From: Bradyrhizobium sp. SK17
Lineage (GTDB): Bacteria; Pseudomonadota; Alphaproteobacteria; Rhizobiales; Xanthobacteraceae
Direction of reading: 5' to 3'
DNA length: 64,000 nucleotides
NCBI RefSeq assembly: GCF_002831585.1
Contig: NZ_CP025113.1
Span: 4,541,001 to 4,605,000 of the forward strand
Part shown: positions 1-8,329 of the stretch, one piece after another
How the letters are laid out: every line of letters begins with the position of its first letter
How positions within the stretch are numbered: the stretch's first letter is position 1
The notes under the pieces: model-generated
Database searches by the model: none
Told to the model about the DNA's origin: nothing
The model's input: only the letters and a program-made list of their open reading frames with translations
Translations under genes and position numbers: made by a program

Positions 1-668
1 TCGTCATCGTGATGGCGGTCGCCGTGATCGCTTTCATCGTGTTCATGGAGCGCGCGCAGCGCCGGCTCCTGATCCAGTATCCGAAGCGCCAGGTCGGCAA
101 CAAGATGTTCGAGGGCCAGTCCTCGCATCTGCCGCTCAAGCTCAACACCTCGGGCGTGATTCCGCCGATCTTCGCTTCGTCGCTGCTGCTGCTGCCGACC
201 ACGGTCGCGAACTTCAACGCTGGCAAGGGCCCGGAGTGGTTCCAGTGGCTCACCACCCAGCTCAGCCACGGCCGCCCGCTGTTCCTGCTGCTCTATCTGG
301 CGCTGATCGTGTTCTTCGCCTTCTTCTACACCGCGATCGTGTTCAACCCGACCGAGACCGCGGACAATCTGAAGAAGCATGGCGGCTTCATCCCGGGCAT
401 CCGGCCCGGCGAGCGCACGGCGGAATATATCGACTACGTGCTGTCGCGCATCACGGTGCTCGGCGCGATCTATCTGGCGATCGTCTGCTTGATTCCTGAA
501 ATTCTGATTTCCTACGCCTCGGTCCCGTTCTACTTTGGTGGCACTTCGCTCCTGATCGTCGTCAGCGTAACGATGGATACGGTGTCGCAAGTGCAGGGCT
601 ATCTGCTCGCCCATCAATATGAAGGGTTGATCAGGAAGTCGAAGCTCAGGGGAGGCCGCCGCCGCTGA
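1..668 (+). CDS. secY: Protein translocase subunit SecY, 3' part (5' end outside the window)
   Basis: This is the C-terminal half of SecY, the channel subunit of the SecYEG translocon in the inner membrane. The open frame enters from the left edge, so the start codon is missing. Visible marks are the NTSGVIPPIFASSLL motif, the FNPTETADNLKK...GGFIPGIRPG loop, about five membrane-spanning segments, and a basic C-terminal cytoplasmic tail ending GGRRR. It lies 71 bp upstream of adk, the usual order in alphaproteobacterial spc/alpha operons. About 220 residues are present, roughly half of a normal SecY. Identity is very secure. Confidence 0.97.
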   Translation, partial: VIVMAVAVIAFIVFMERAQRRLLIQYPKRQVGNKMFEGQSSHLPLKLNTSGVIPPIFASSLLLLPTTVANFNAGKGPEWFQWLTTQLSHGRPLFLLLYLALIVFFAFFYTAIVFNPTETADNLKKHGGFIPGIRPGERTAEYIDYVLSRITVLGAIYLAIVCLIPEILISYASVPFYFGGTSLLIVVSVTMDTVSQVQGYLLAHQYEGLIRKSKLRGGRRR

Positions 669-739
669 TCGCGGCGCGGCTCCAAAGTCAAAACACAGGT
701 GTGCGGACCTCGCCCACCTAGCCGGGGGGCGAAACAGCG

Positions 740-1627
740 ATGAGATTGATCCTCTTGGGGCCGCCGGGCTCGGGCAAGGGAACCCAGGCGCAGCGGCTGG
801 TGCACAGGCACGGCATCGTGCAGCTCTCGACCGGCGAGATGCTGCGCGCAGCGGTTGCCGCGGGCACGCCGATCGGTTTGCAGGCCAAGGAGATCATGGC
901 CAATGGCGGCCTGGTTCCCGACGAAGTCGTGGTCGGCATCATCGCCGACCGAATCGAGCAGCCCGACGCCAAGAAGGGATTCATTCTCGACGGCTTCCCG
1001 CGCACCGTGCCGCAGGCGGAGGCGCTCGACGAGTTGCTCCGGAAGCGGCACCTCAAGATCGACGCCGTGGTCGAACTGCGCGTCAACGAGAGCGCGCTGC
1101 TCGCCCGCGTTGAGAAGCGCGCCGAGGAGACCCGTGCGCGCGGCGAGGACGTGCGCCTGGACGACACGCCGGAAGTGCTGACCAAGCGCCTGGCGCAGTA
1201 CCGCTCGATGACGGAACCGCTGATTCACTATTATTCGGAGCGGCGCAAGCTGCTGACCGTCGATGGCATGATGGCCATCGAGCACGTCACCCGCGACATC
1301 AACCGGATCCTGGCCGCGCTCGGCGCGCTGGAGCCGAGGGAGCATGAGGAGCCCAAGGCGGCCTCAAAGGCTGCCAAGAAGGGGTCCAAGGGCACCAAAA
1401 AGAGCTCCAAGGCTGCCAAAAAGCCGGCCAAGACCGCTGTGAAATCGGCCAAAAAGGCCGCCAAGGCGGTTGCCAAGGCCAAGACGGCGAAAAAGGCGAC
1501 CAAGAAGGCTGCCAGGAAGCCGGCGAAGGCCGGAAAGCAGTCAACCCGCGCCGCCAATGCCCGGAAGGGTGCAAAGACCGCCAAAAAGGCGGCAAAAAAG
1601 CTCACGAAACAGCGAGCTAAGCGCTAG
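740..1627 (+). CDS. adk: Adenylate kinase with lysine/alanine-rich C-terminal tail
   Basis: Adenylate kinase interconverts ATP + AMP and 2 ADP in the cytoplasm. Residues 8-15 form the P-loop GPPGSGKG. The NMP-binding STGEMLR and the DGFPRT motif follow, and the LID region (about 120-150) is the short form without zinc-binding cysteines. The catalytic domain ends near residue 200, close to the normal family length. A further 95 residues (201-295) consist almost only of Lys, Ala, Thr, Ser, Gly and Arg, with 32 lysines, resembling the C-terminal domain of histone H1 or HU-type tails. The tail is in frame with no junction defect and shares the local base composition. Position between secY and rpsM is normal. 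The kinase identity is secure; a role for the tail (nucleic-acid or ribosome binding) is inference. Confidence 0.95.
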   Translation: MRLILLGPPGSGKGTQAQRLVHRHGIVQLSTGEMLRAAVAAGTPIGLQAKEIMANGGLVPDEVVVGIIADRIEQPDAKKGFILDGFPRTVPQAEALDELLRKRHLKIDAVVELRVNESALLARVEKRAEETRARGEDVRLDDTPEVLTKRLAQYRSMTEPLIHYYSERRKLLTVDGMMAIEHVTRDINRILAALGALEPREHEEPKAASKAAKKGSKGTKKSSKAAKKPAKTAVKSAKKAAKAVAKAKTAKKATKKAARKPAKAGKQSTRAANARKGAKTAKKAAKKLTKQRAKR

Positions 1628-1633
1628 GAGCGG

Positions 1634-1661
1634 TTGACGAAACCGACATGAATCCTTTAAT
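1634..1661 (+). promoter_or_regulatory. Candidate promoter for rpsM-rpsK-rpoA-rplQ
   Basis: TTGACG (1634-1639) and TTTAAT (1656-1661), separated by 16 bp, lie just downstream of adk and about 155 bp ahead of rpsM. They match a housekeeping sigma-70-type promoter well. The 190-bp adk-rpsM gap leaves a long untranslated leader. It was found by eye only, so a processed read-through transcript from secY-adk is equally possible. Confidence 0.4.
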
Positions 1662-1817
1662 AAGCCCCGCATCCAAGTTGGATAGTTTTATGACGATGCC
1701 GGGCCCCAAAGGACACGAGGGGTGGGCGTCGTGTTCGCGTTTGTGGACACAAGCCCGCAAGTAGCAAGAACTTGAGAAGCCCGTATCCGTGATGGAGCGG
1801 CGACAGGAGAGAAGTCC

Positions 1818-2186
1818 GTGGCCCGTATTGCCGGCGTCAACATTCCGACCAACAAGCGCGTGCTGATCGCGCTTCAGTACATCCATGGCATCGGCCAGAA
1901 GAACGCTGCCGACATCATGGAAAAGGTGAAGATCCCGGTGGATCGTCGCGTCAACCAGTTGACCGACCAGGAGGTCCTCCAGATCCGCGAAGTCATCGAC
2001 CGCGACTATCTGGTCGAGGGCGACCTCCGCCGCGAGGTCGGCATCAACATCAAGCGTCTGATGGACCTCGGCTGCTATCGCGGCCTGCGCCATCGCCGCG
2101 GTCTGCCGGTGCGCGGCCAGCGTACCCACACCAATGCGCGCACGCGCAAGGGTCCGGCCAAGGCGATCGCCGGCAAGAAGAAGTAA
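1818..2186 (+). CDS. rpsM: 30S ribosomal protein S13
   Basis: S13 sits at the head of the 30S subunit and contacts the A- and P-site tRNAs and the 50S subunit. The 122-residue protein begins ARIAGVNIP and has the helix-two-turns-helix region and the C-terminal [25 protein letters not shown] signature in parts. The start is GTG at 1818, preceded by the purine-rich GACAGGAGAG ribosome-binding site. Length is normal. It heads the alpha operon here. As in other alphaproteobacteria, rpsD (S4) is not part of this operon, so the S4 feedback circuit of Escherichia coli need not apply. Confidence 0.98.
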   Translation: MARIAGVNIPTNKRVLIALQYIHGIGQKNAADIMEKVKIPVDRRVNQLTDQEVLQIREVIDRDYLVEGDLRREVGINIKRLMDLGCYRGLRHRRGLPVRGQRTHTNARTRKGPAKAIAGKKK

Positions 2187-2191
2187 GTTTT

Positions 2192-2243
2192 GCGAATTGC
2201 CGATGGGGAGTAGCGAATCGACATTCGCTGCTCGCCATTTGCG
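2192..2243 (+). repeat. Palindromic GCGAAT-type repeat between rpsM and rpsK
   Basis: An imperfect inverted repeat lies just after the rpsM stop codon. The arms GGGAGTAGCGAAT and ATTCGCTGCTCGCC face each other across a 4-base loop and can extend through the flanking GCGAATTGCC/GCCATTTGCG. A second, longer member of the same family is at 3840-3902 in this operon. It is non-coding and would form a stable hairpin in the polycistronic mRNA. Confidence 0.75.
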
Positions 2244-2300
2244 TTTTGAGGTGTAGCCGCTGGCACTACGGCGGCGTTGAGATCACAGGAAAGGTTAGAA

Positions 2301-2690
2301 ATGGGCAAGGAAGCCACCCGCGTACGTCGCCGCGAACGCAAGAACATTGCCTCCGGCATCGCGCACGTGAATTCGTCGTTCAACAACACGACCATCACCA
2401 TCACCGACGCGCAGGGCAACACCATCGCCTGGTCGTCGGCCGGCACGATGGGCTTCAAGGGTTCGCGCAAGTCGACCCCTTATGCCGCGCAGGTCGCGGC
2501 GGAAGACGTCTCCAAGAAGGCGCAGGAACACGGCATGCGCACGCTGGAGGTCGAAGTGGCTGGCCCGGGTTCGGGCCGTGAGTCGGCGCTGCGTGCGCTG
2601 CAGGCCGCGGGCTTCACCGTCACCTCGATCCGCGACGTGACCACGATCCCGCACAATGGCTGCCGTCCGCGCAAGCGTCGGCGCGTTTGA
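2301..2690 (+). CDS. rpsK: 30S ribosomal protein S11
   Basis: S11 lies on the 30S platform near the 3' end of 16S rRNA and the mRNA exit. The 129-residue protein starts [12 protein letters not shown], with the family motifs [15 protein letters not shown], the [20 protein letters not shown] region in parts, and the C-terminal [13 protein letters not shown]. The ATG at 2301 is chosen over an upstream in-frame start at 2277. S11 proteins begin here, and AGGAAAGG precedes it at a suitable distance. It is separated from rpsM by the GCGAAT repeat and followed by rpoA. Confidence 0.98.
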   Translation: MGKEATRVRRRERKNIASGIAHVNSSFNNTTITITDAQGNTIAWSSAGTMGFKGSRKSTPYAAQVAAEDVSKKAQEHGMRTLEVEVAGPGSGRESALRALQAAGFTVTSIRDVTTIPHNGCRPRKRRRV

Positions 2691-2702
2691 TCTGTAAGTC
2701 GC

Positions 2703-2721
2703 GGGCGGCCCCTGGCCGCCC
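2703..2721 (+). terminator. GC-rich hairpin in the rpsK-rpoA gap (possible attenuator)
   Basis: GGGCGGCC pairs perfectly with GGCCGCCC over a three-base loop. A short T-run follows about 8 bases later (2730-2734), which is too far for a classical terminator. It may be a partial terminator or mRNA-stability element that tunes rpoA against the ribosomal genes. Function is inferred from structure alone. Confidence 0.3.
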
Positions 2722-2819
2722 TGCGATGGTTTTTGGAATTGACCGCGCGGACGCTTCCGCGATCTCCAACGCCAGGTACGGCCTCTCGTGTGGCCCTGTG
2801 ACCGGCAAAGGGTGAAAAA

Positions 2820-3839
2820 GTGACGATCCAGAAAAATTGGCAAGAACTCATTCGACCGAACAAGCTCCAGGTCACGCCGGGCTCGGACGCGAGCCGGTTC
2901 GCCACCGTCGTCGCCGAGCCGCTCGAGCGCGGCTTCGGCCAGACGCTCGGCAACGCGCTGCGCCGCATCCTGCTGTCCTCGCTGCAGGGCGCCGCGGTGC
3001 AGTCGGTGCACATCGACGGCGTGCTGCATGAGTTCTCCTCGATCGCTGGCGTCCGCGAGGACGTCACCGACATCGTGCTCAACATCAAGGACATCTCGAT
3101 CAAGATGCAGGGCGAAGGCCCGAAGCGCATGGTCGTGAAGAAGCAGGGCCCGGGTGCCGTCACCGCCGGCGACATCCAGACCGTCGGCGACGTCACCGTG
3201 CTCAACCCCGATTTGCAGCTCTGCACGCTGGACGACGGCGCCGAGATCCGCATGGAGTTCACGGTCACCACCGGCAAGGGCTATGTCGCCGCCGAGCGCA
3301 ACCGTCCCGAGGACGCCCCGATCGGCCTGATCCCGGTCGACAGCCTGTTCTCGCCGGTCCGCAAGGTCTCCTACAAGGTCGAGAACACCCGTGAGGGCCA
3401 GATCCTCGATTACGACAAGCTGACCATGACGATCGAGACCAACGGCGCGATCACGCCGGAGGACGCGGTGGCCTATGCCGCGCGCATCCTGCAGGATCAG
3501 CTCAACGTGTTCGTCAACTTCGAAGAGCCGCGCAAGGAAGTCACGCAGGAGATCATCCCCGATCTGGCGTTCAACCCGGCGTTCCTCAAGAAGGTCGACG
3601 AGCTCGAACTGTCGGTGCGTTCGGCAAACTGCCTGAAGAACGACAACATCGTCTACATCGGCGATCTGGTGCAGAAGTCGGAAGCGGAAATGCTCCGCAC
3701 CCCGAACTTCGGCCGCAAGTCGCTGAACGAGATCAAGGAAGTGCTGGCCCAGATGGGTCTGCACCTCGGCATGGAAGTGCCGGGCTGGCCGCCGGAGAAC
3801 ATCGACGAGCTCGCCAAGCGTTTCGAGGATCACTACTGA
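2820..3839 (+). CDS. rpoA: DNA-directed RNA polymerase subunit alpha
   Basis: The alpha subunit nucleates RNA polymerase assembly and contacts UP elements and activators. The 339-residue product starts at GTG 2820, preceded by AAAGGGTGAAAAA. The N-terminal domain (about 1-235) holds the dimerisation motif [20 protein letters not shown] linker leads to the C-terminal domain (about 255-325) with [13 protein letters not shown] and the [11 protein letters not shown] helix. Length is normal for alphaproteobacteria. It lies 129 bp after rpsK and 138 bp before rplQ. Confidence 0.98.
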   Translation: MTIQKNWQELIRPNKLQVTPGSDASRFATVVAEPLERGFGQTLGNALRRILLSSLQGAAVQSVHIDGVLHEFSSIAGVREDVTDIVLNIKDISIKMQGEGPKRMVVKKQGPGAVTAGDIQTVGDVTVLNPDLQLCTLDDGAEIRMEFTVTTGKGYVAAERNRPEDAPIGLIPVDSLFSPVRKVSYKVENTREGQILDYDKLTMTIETNGAITPEDAVAYAARILQDQLNVFVNFEEPRKEVTQEIIPDLAFNPAFLKKVDELELSVRSANCLKNDNIVYIGDLVQKSEAEMLRTPNFGRKSLNEIKEVLAQMGLHLGMEVPGWPPENIDELAKRFEDHY

Positions 3840-3902
3840 GCGAATAGGGAGTAGCGAATAGCGAATGGAAGACTATTCGCTATTCACCATTCGCTACTCG
3901 CT
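3840..3902 (+). repeat. Palindromic GCGAAT/ATTCGC repeat between rpoA and rplQ
   Basis: The element begins one base after the rpoA stop codon. AGTAGCGAATAGCGAATGG on the left faces CTATTCGCTATTC...CATTCGCTACTCGC on the right, with the heptamer-like unit AGCGAAT repeated on each arm. It belongs to the same family as 2192-2243 and can form a long hairpin in several registers. It contains no credible coding sequence. Confidence 0.8.
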
Positions 3903-3977
3903 AGTTGGGCGAACGCAGGATGCCCACCTGCACTTGTCGCTGAACCACCGCGACAGAATTGAAGAAGGAATAAGACA

Positions 3978-4394
3978 ATGCGTCACGGCAAGGTTCATCG
4001 GAAGCTCAACCGCACCGCCGAACACCGGCGTGCGATGTTCGCCAACATGGCGGCCGCGCTGATCAAGCACGAGCAGATCGTCACCACGCTGCCGAAGGCC
4101 AAGGAACTGCGGCCGATCGTCGAGAAGCTCGTCACCCTCGGCAAGAAGGGCGGTCTCGCCCTGCGCCGCCAGGCGATCTCGGAGCTGCGTGACCAGGATC
4201 AGGTCAAGAAGTTGTTCGACACGCTGGCGACCCGCTACAAGGACCGCCAGGGCGGCTACACCCGCATCATCAAGGCCGGCTTCCGCTACGGCGACAACGC
4301 GGCGATGGCCGTGATCGAGTTCGTCGACCGCGACGTCGATGCCAAGGGCCAGGACTCCGGTCCGGTCCAGGACAAGGAAGCCGAGGCGGCGTAA
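3978..4394 (+). CDS. rplQ: 50S ribosomal protein L17
   Basis: L17 is a 50S protein near the peptide exit tunnel. The 138-residue product starts [20 protein letters not shown] and carries the family segments [15 protein letters not shown] and the [24 protein letters not shown] region in parts. The C-terminus has a short acidic/Ala extension ([14 protein letters not shown]) common in alphaproteobacteria. It is the last gene of the operon and is followed within 30 bp by a strong terminator. Confidence 0.98.
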   Translation: MRHGKVHRKLNRTAEHRRAMFANMAAALIKHEQIVTTLPKAKELRPIVEKLVTLGKKGGLALRRQAISELRDQDQVKKLFDTLATRYKDRQGGYTRIIKAGFRYGDNAAMAVIEFVDRDVDAKGQDSGPVQDKEAEAA

Positions 4395-4420
4395 GCCGGT
4401 ATCGAGCCAGGTTTTGAAAG

Positions 4421-4443
4421 CGGCGCCTTCGGGCGCCGTTTTT
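4421..4443 (+). terminator. Rho-independent terminator of the ribosomal operon
   Basis: A perfect 7-bp stem CGGCGCC/GGCGCCG closes on a UUCG tetraloop and runs straight into TTTTTG. It lies 27 bp after the rplQ stop codon. This is a textbook intrinsic terminator. Confidence 0.92.
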
Positions 4444-4560
4444 GTTTGTCTGGCCAGGGCACGATGAACTTACTTCGAACCGGGCAAGCGGGCTCCGTTG
4501 CACCTCGCTCCTTAACAACGGGGCGAGGGGGCTCAGTGCTCGCGGTTCGACTTGACCTCG

Positions 4561-6606
4561 TCATTCCGCCCGGATCGTGGCGATGAAATTGTCGAGCTCC
4601 TGCTTCAGGCGGCCGTTGCCGTCCGACAGCAGCCGCGACGAGGTCAGCACCTGCGACGACGCGGTGCCGGTCCTGGAGGCGCCGCTCGCCACCTGTCCGA
4701 TGCTGACCGCCACCTGCGAAGTCCGCTCCGAGGCGACCTGAACGTTCTCCGCGATGCTTCGCGTCGCCCGGCCTTGCTCCTCGATCGCCCCGGCCACGTG
4801 AGAGGCGATCTGCGAGATCCGCTGGATGATCCCGGCGATGTCGCTGATCGCGCCGGCAGACTCCCGTGTTGCCGCCTGGATGTCCGCGATCTGGGCGCGA
4901 ATGTCTTCGGTCGCCTCCGCGGTCTGCCTGGCGAGCGTCTTCACCTCCTGCGCGACCACGGCAAAGCCGGCGCCGGTCTTGCCGGCTCGCGCCGCCTCGA
5001 TCGTCGCGTTGAGCGAGAGCAGGTTGGTCTGCCGCGCGATCGCAGCGATCAGCTGCACCACATTGCCGATGCGGTCGGCGGCGGAGGCGAGTTGCGCCAT
5101 CCGCGCGTCGGTCTGCTGCGCCTGGGCGACAGCGGCGCTGGCGAAGCTGGCCGATTCGCCGACCTGGCGTCCGATCTCGGAAGCCGAGACGATCATCTGC
5201 TCGGTCGCCGCGGCAACCCGCCGGACGTTGTCGGAGGCCTCTTCTGACGCCGCGGCAACCCGCCGGACGTTGTCGGAGGCCTCTTCTGACGCCGCGGCGA
5301 CATTGGCGGACAGGTCCTGCGTGTGATGGGCGGTGTCGCTCAGATCGTGTGCCGAAGCCGCGAGCTCTTCTGATGCCGCCGACACCGTCGCGATGACGTT
5401 GCCGGCGCTCGCCTCGAACGCCGCCGCGAGCCGGGCCAATTCGGCCTTGTGTCGATCCGCCGCCCGGCGGTCTTCCTCGCGCCGGGTGTCGAGCTCGGCG
5501 CGTGCCCTTTGCTGTGCCCTGGTCTTGAAGCTTTCGACGGCCCGCGCCATGCCGCCGATCTCGTCGGTCCGATCGAGACCGGGCAGCACGACGTCGAATT
5601 GTCCTTCGGCGAGCTGCCGCATCGCCGCGCTCATCCGGCTGATCAGGCCTGCGACCCGCCGGCCGAACAGGATGGCGAACAGCGTCAGCGCGAATGCGAC
5701 GATCCCGATCAGCCAGCTGAACGTCTGCCTGAAGGCGTCGGCCCTGCGCTGCGCGAGTTCGGCGCGGCTGTGGGCCGCATCCGCGACCTTGATCAGCGCC
5801 GGCCGGGTACGATCGAAGATCTGCGAGAGGTCGTCGAGCTGATCGTCGAGTGTCTGGCGCGAGACCAGGAAGCCGGCGAAGGCAAGCTTGTAGGCGCGGG
5901 CAAGACCGAGCAGCTCGGTCTTCACATCCGCGGGGAGCGCGGCGGCCGCGAGCGCAGTCTCGAAATCGGCCTCGCGCTCGTTGAGCTGGTCGCCAAATCG
6001 CTCTTCGCCGCTCAGCGCGAAGTCCTTTTCGAGACGGCGCATCGTCAGCAGCAGGACGGTGAGACGCGGCTGATCGAGCTGTCCGACCCTGGCTTCGAAC
6101 TGCTGAACCGCGCTGCGCAGCTTGCCCTGCAAGCCGTCGCTCGGATTCATGCCGAGGATGCGCTGGGCGCCGACGATGTTCTGGAACCGGGTCGCATAGA
6201 GGTTGATTCCGCTTCGCAACTAGGCGACCTGCCGAATCGGATCGCCTTCCGGCGCGGTGGCCGCGAAGGCTTCGAGCCTGTCGAGCAAGGCGATTTCTTC
6301 GGCAACGCAGCCGGCAAGTTTCTTCGCCAGCGCTTCGTCGCGCGACTTCAGGAAACGGGCCGCGATCTGCTGCGTCTCCAGGAAGCCATCGGAGAGTTCG
6401 GACAGCTGTGCCCTGAAGCGCATGCTGTCATCCGACTCGCGCTGGACATGCGCCGCGTAGTCGAGGCCGCCGAGACAGGTGACGCTGACGATGGCGACAC
6501 CGCCAATCCCGAGCATCGCGATCTGGCTTTTGAGACTGGGACGAAATCGTTTCAGGACAAGCGAAGCGAACGGCTTGATCCTGGAAGTGACGAACATCTG
6601 ATGCAT
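4561..6606 (-). pseudogene. Methyl-accepting chemotaxis protein interrupted by an in-frame TAG
   Basis: Reading leftward, one continuous 682-codon frame is broken only by a TAG at 6222-6220 (codon 129). The first part (start ATG 6606, GACAGGA upstream) has an N-terminal membrane helix (about residues 30-52) and the start of a periplasmic helical sensor. The second part continues in the same frame with the rest of the sensor, a second membrane helix, HAMP, and the MCP signalling hairpin with [24 protein letters not shown] in parts. The simplest reading is a CAG to TAG change of one glutamine codon. A 42-bp perfect tandem duplication (5209-5292) adds 14 residues to one arm of the hairpin. No CheR-tethering pentapeptide is seen. 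Re-initiation from the adjacent TTG (6219) would give a receptor lacking its first membrane helix. Confidence 0.85.
5209..5292 (-). repeat. 42-bp perfect tandem duplication inside the chemotaxis gene
   Basis: Two identical 42-bp units abut at 5209-5250 and 5251-5292. In the protein this repeats the 14-residue block [14 protein letters not shown], exactly two heptads, in the N-terminal arm of the coiled-coil signalling hairpin. The frame is kept. One copy is what related receptors normally carry, so this looks like a recent slippage or unequal-crossover product. Confidence 0.95.
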
Positions 6607-7009
6607 TCCTGTCAGTCGCGCTGGCTCCGGACGTCGTTATCGGAGGAAGGCTGCGTCCGGTTGCCGAGACAACGGCTCGAACTCGCACGAGCCGTTTCGC
6701 GGGACGCTTATCGGCGGCGAATTGACAATGTGTGAAAGCCATCACCGTGCGCGCGATGTTTCATATGAAGATTGCATGAAGGCTGGCGAGACGATGCATC
6801 AACCAAGATCGCGCGTGGCAATTTGACTCGCGGCGAAAATGCGCACTGTGCCTGCCGCGTCATCAGCGCGACATGGTTGCCGCCGGCCACGAGAGGTGCT
6901 GAGATGCCGGTACGCATTGCCGAGAATTTGCGCATGTACCTGCCCAAACCCCGGTTGCATCCACGAGCGCGCATCGAAATATGACCGATTGGCTGACAGG
7001 AGACATCTC
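6607..7009. other. 403-bp intergenic region, divergent promoters expected
   Basis: This gap separates the leftward chemotaxis gene from the rightward short-chain dehydrogenase, so it must hold both promoters. It contains TTGACA (6721-6726) on the plus strand but no convincing partnered -10. No hairpin, repeat family member or coding sequence of good quality was seen. Confidence 0.5.
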
Positions 7010-7804
7010 ATGAAGATCGACCTTTCCGGAAAGACTGCGCTGGTGACTGGCTCGACCGCGGGCATCGGCAATGCCATTGCAAAAGGGCTCGCCGCGACCG
7101 GCGCCGAGGTCGTGGTCAACGGCCGCGGTCAGGCCAAGGTCGACGCAGCGGTTGCCGCGATCGAGCAGGCAGTACCGGGTGCGAAGGTTCGCGGCATTGC
7201 CGCCGACGTATCGAGCGCGGAAGGTTGCAGGGCGCTGCTCGCTGCGCTGCCCGAGGTCGACATCCTCGTCAACAATGCCGGCATCTTCGAGCCGAAGGGC
7301 TTCTTCGACATTCCCGACGAAGACTGGAGTCGCTTCTTCGAGGTCAACGTGATGTCGGGCGTGCGCCTGTCGCGCGGCTACATGCAGGGCATGCTGAAGC
7401 GCAATTGGGGCCGCATCGTTTTCATCTCCTCGGAATCCGGCCTCAACATCCCGACCGAGATGATCCATTACGGCATGACCAAGACCGCGCAGCTTGCGAT
7501 CGCGCGCGGGCTTGCCGAGCTGACCAAGGGCACCGCCGTCACCGTCAATTCCGTGCTGCCCGGACCAACCATGTCCGAGGGCGTCGAGGCCTTCGTCAAG
7601 GATCTCGCCAGGCAGAACGGCCAGTCGGTCGAGGAGGCGGCTGCTAATTTCGTCAAGCAGCACCGGCCGACCTCGTTGCTGCAACGCTTCGCCAGCACCG
7701 AGGAGATCGCCAACCTCGTGGTCTATGCCTGCTCGAAGCAGGCCTCCGCCACCAACGGCGCCGCGCTGCGCGCCGAGGGCGGCATCGTCAATACGATCGC
7801 GTGA
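7010..7804 (+). CDS. Short-chain dehydrogenase/reductase
   Basis: This is an NAD(P)-dependent classical SDR of 264 residues. It has the cofactor motif TGSTAGIG (about 14-21), NNAG (about 90), the catalytic serine in FISSESG, and the YGMTK pair (Tyr, Lys) near 157-161. The substrate cannot be read from sequence. ATG 7010 is chosen because AGGAGA sits 6 bases upstream; longer in-frame extensions to 6839 are not SDR-like. A DUF1330 gene follows 9 bp later and is probably co-transcribed. Confidence 0.9.
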   Translation: MKIDLSGKTALVTGSTAGIGNAIAKGLAATGAEVVVNGRGQAKVDAAVAAIEQAVPGAKVRGIAADVSSAEGCRALLAALPEVDILVNNAGIFEPKGFFDIPDEDWSRFFEVNVMSGVRLSRGYMQGMLKRNWGRIVFISSESGLNIPTEMIHYGMTKTAQLAIARGLAELTKGTAVTVNSVLPGPTMSEGVEAFVKDLARQNGQSVEEAAANFVKQHRPTSLLQRFASTEEIANLVVYACSKQASATNGAALRAEGGIVNTIA

Positions 7805-7813
7805 GCTGTGGCC

Positions 7814-8110
7814 ATGTCCGCCTATGTGATTTCAGAGGTCGATGTGAAGGATGCCGCAGGTTTCGAGGCCTATCGCACGATCGCCGCCAAGGCGATCGCG
7901 CAATATGGCGGGCGCTATCTCGTGCGCGGCGGTGCTGCTGAGGCGGTCGAAGGCGGACCACCGCCCAAGAACATCATCGTCGTCGAATTTCCGTCGATGG
8001 CGCGCCTGCACGAATGGTATGCGTCACCAGAATATGCCGAGGCGCTCAGGCATCGACGGACCGCACTGGACCGCCGGCTGATTTTCGTCGAGGGCGTGCC
8101 GCCAGGCTAA
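7814..8110 (+). CDS. DUF1330 family protein
   Basis: A 98-residue protein with the DUF1330 ferredoxin-like (dimeric alpha-beta barrel) pattern: MSAYVISEVDVKD, then YGGRYLVRGG, VVEFPSM and WYASPEYAEALRHR. Members of this family are cytoplasmic, of unknown reaction, and often sit next to oxidoreductases. GTG at 7808 is an alternative start two codons upstream. The gene follows the SDR by a few bases and likely shares its transcript. Confidence 0.85.
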   Translation: MSAYVISEVDVKDAAGFEAYRTIAAKAIAQYGGRYLVRGGAAEAVEGGPPPKNIIVVEFPSMARLHEWYASPEYAEALRHRRTALDRRLIFVEGVPPG

Positions 8111-8116
8111 GGCCTG

Positions 8117-8283
8117 ATGAAATTAGGTTGAGCTGGAACGGCGTCGGAGGTTCACCTCTTCCTTGGGAGAGGTCGATTTGCGCAGCAAATCGGGTGAGGG
8201 GTTGCGGTCTATCGAGAGAGCAGGAGCCCTCACCCGGATTGCTTCGCAATCCGACCTCTCCCCGTCGGGGAGAGGTGAACCAA
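8117..8283 (+). repeat. Nested palindromic intergenic element (CTCTCCC/GGGAGAGG family), copy 1
   Basis: The element has two hairpins in its arms (GATTTGCGCAGCAAATC and GGATTGCTTCGCAATCC), enclosed by AGGTTCACCTCTTCC...GGGAGAGGTGAACC. Pairs of GGTGAGGG/CCCTCACCC lie between them. An inverted copy with matching flanks is at 9519-9688, on the other side of the next gene. No transposase or coding capacity is present. Such elements are typical of Bradyrhizobium intergenic regions. Confidence 0.85.
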
Positions 8284-8329
8284 GAACGCGCCAAGCCGCT
8301 TCGACCAAAGCTCATCCCGCTTTAGAGCG

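Noticed and set aside
1628..1817. An E. coli-type S4-binding pseudoknot in the rpsM leader
   Set aside because: rpsD is not in this operon and I could not draw a convincing pseudoknot; only a candidate promoter is reported.
2295..3833. A 512-residue minus-strand frame over rpsK and rpoA
   Set aside because: Lies across two highly conserved essential genes; antisense artefact.
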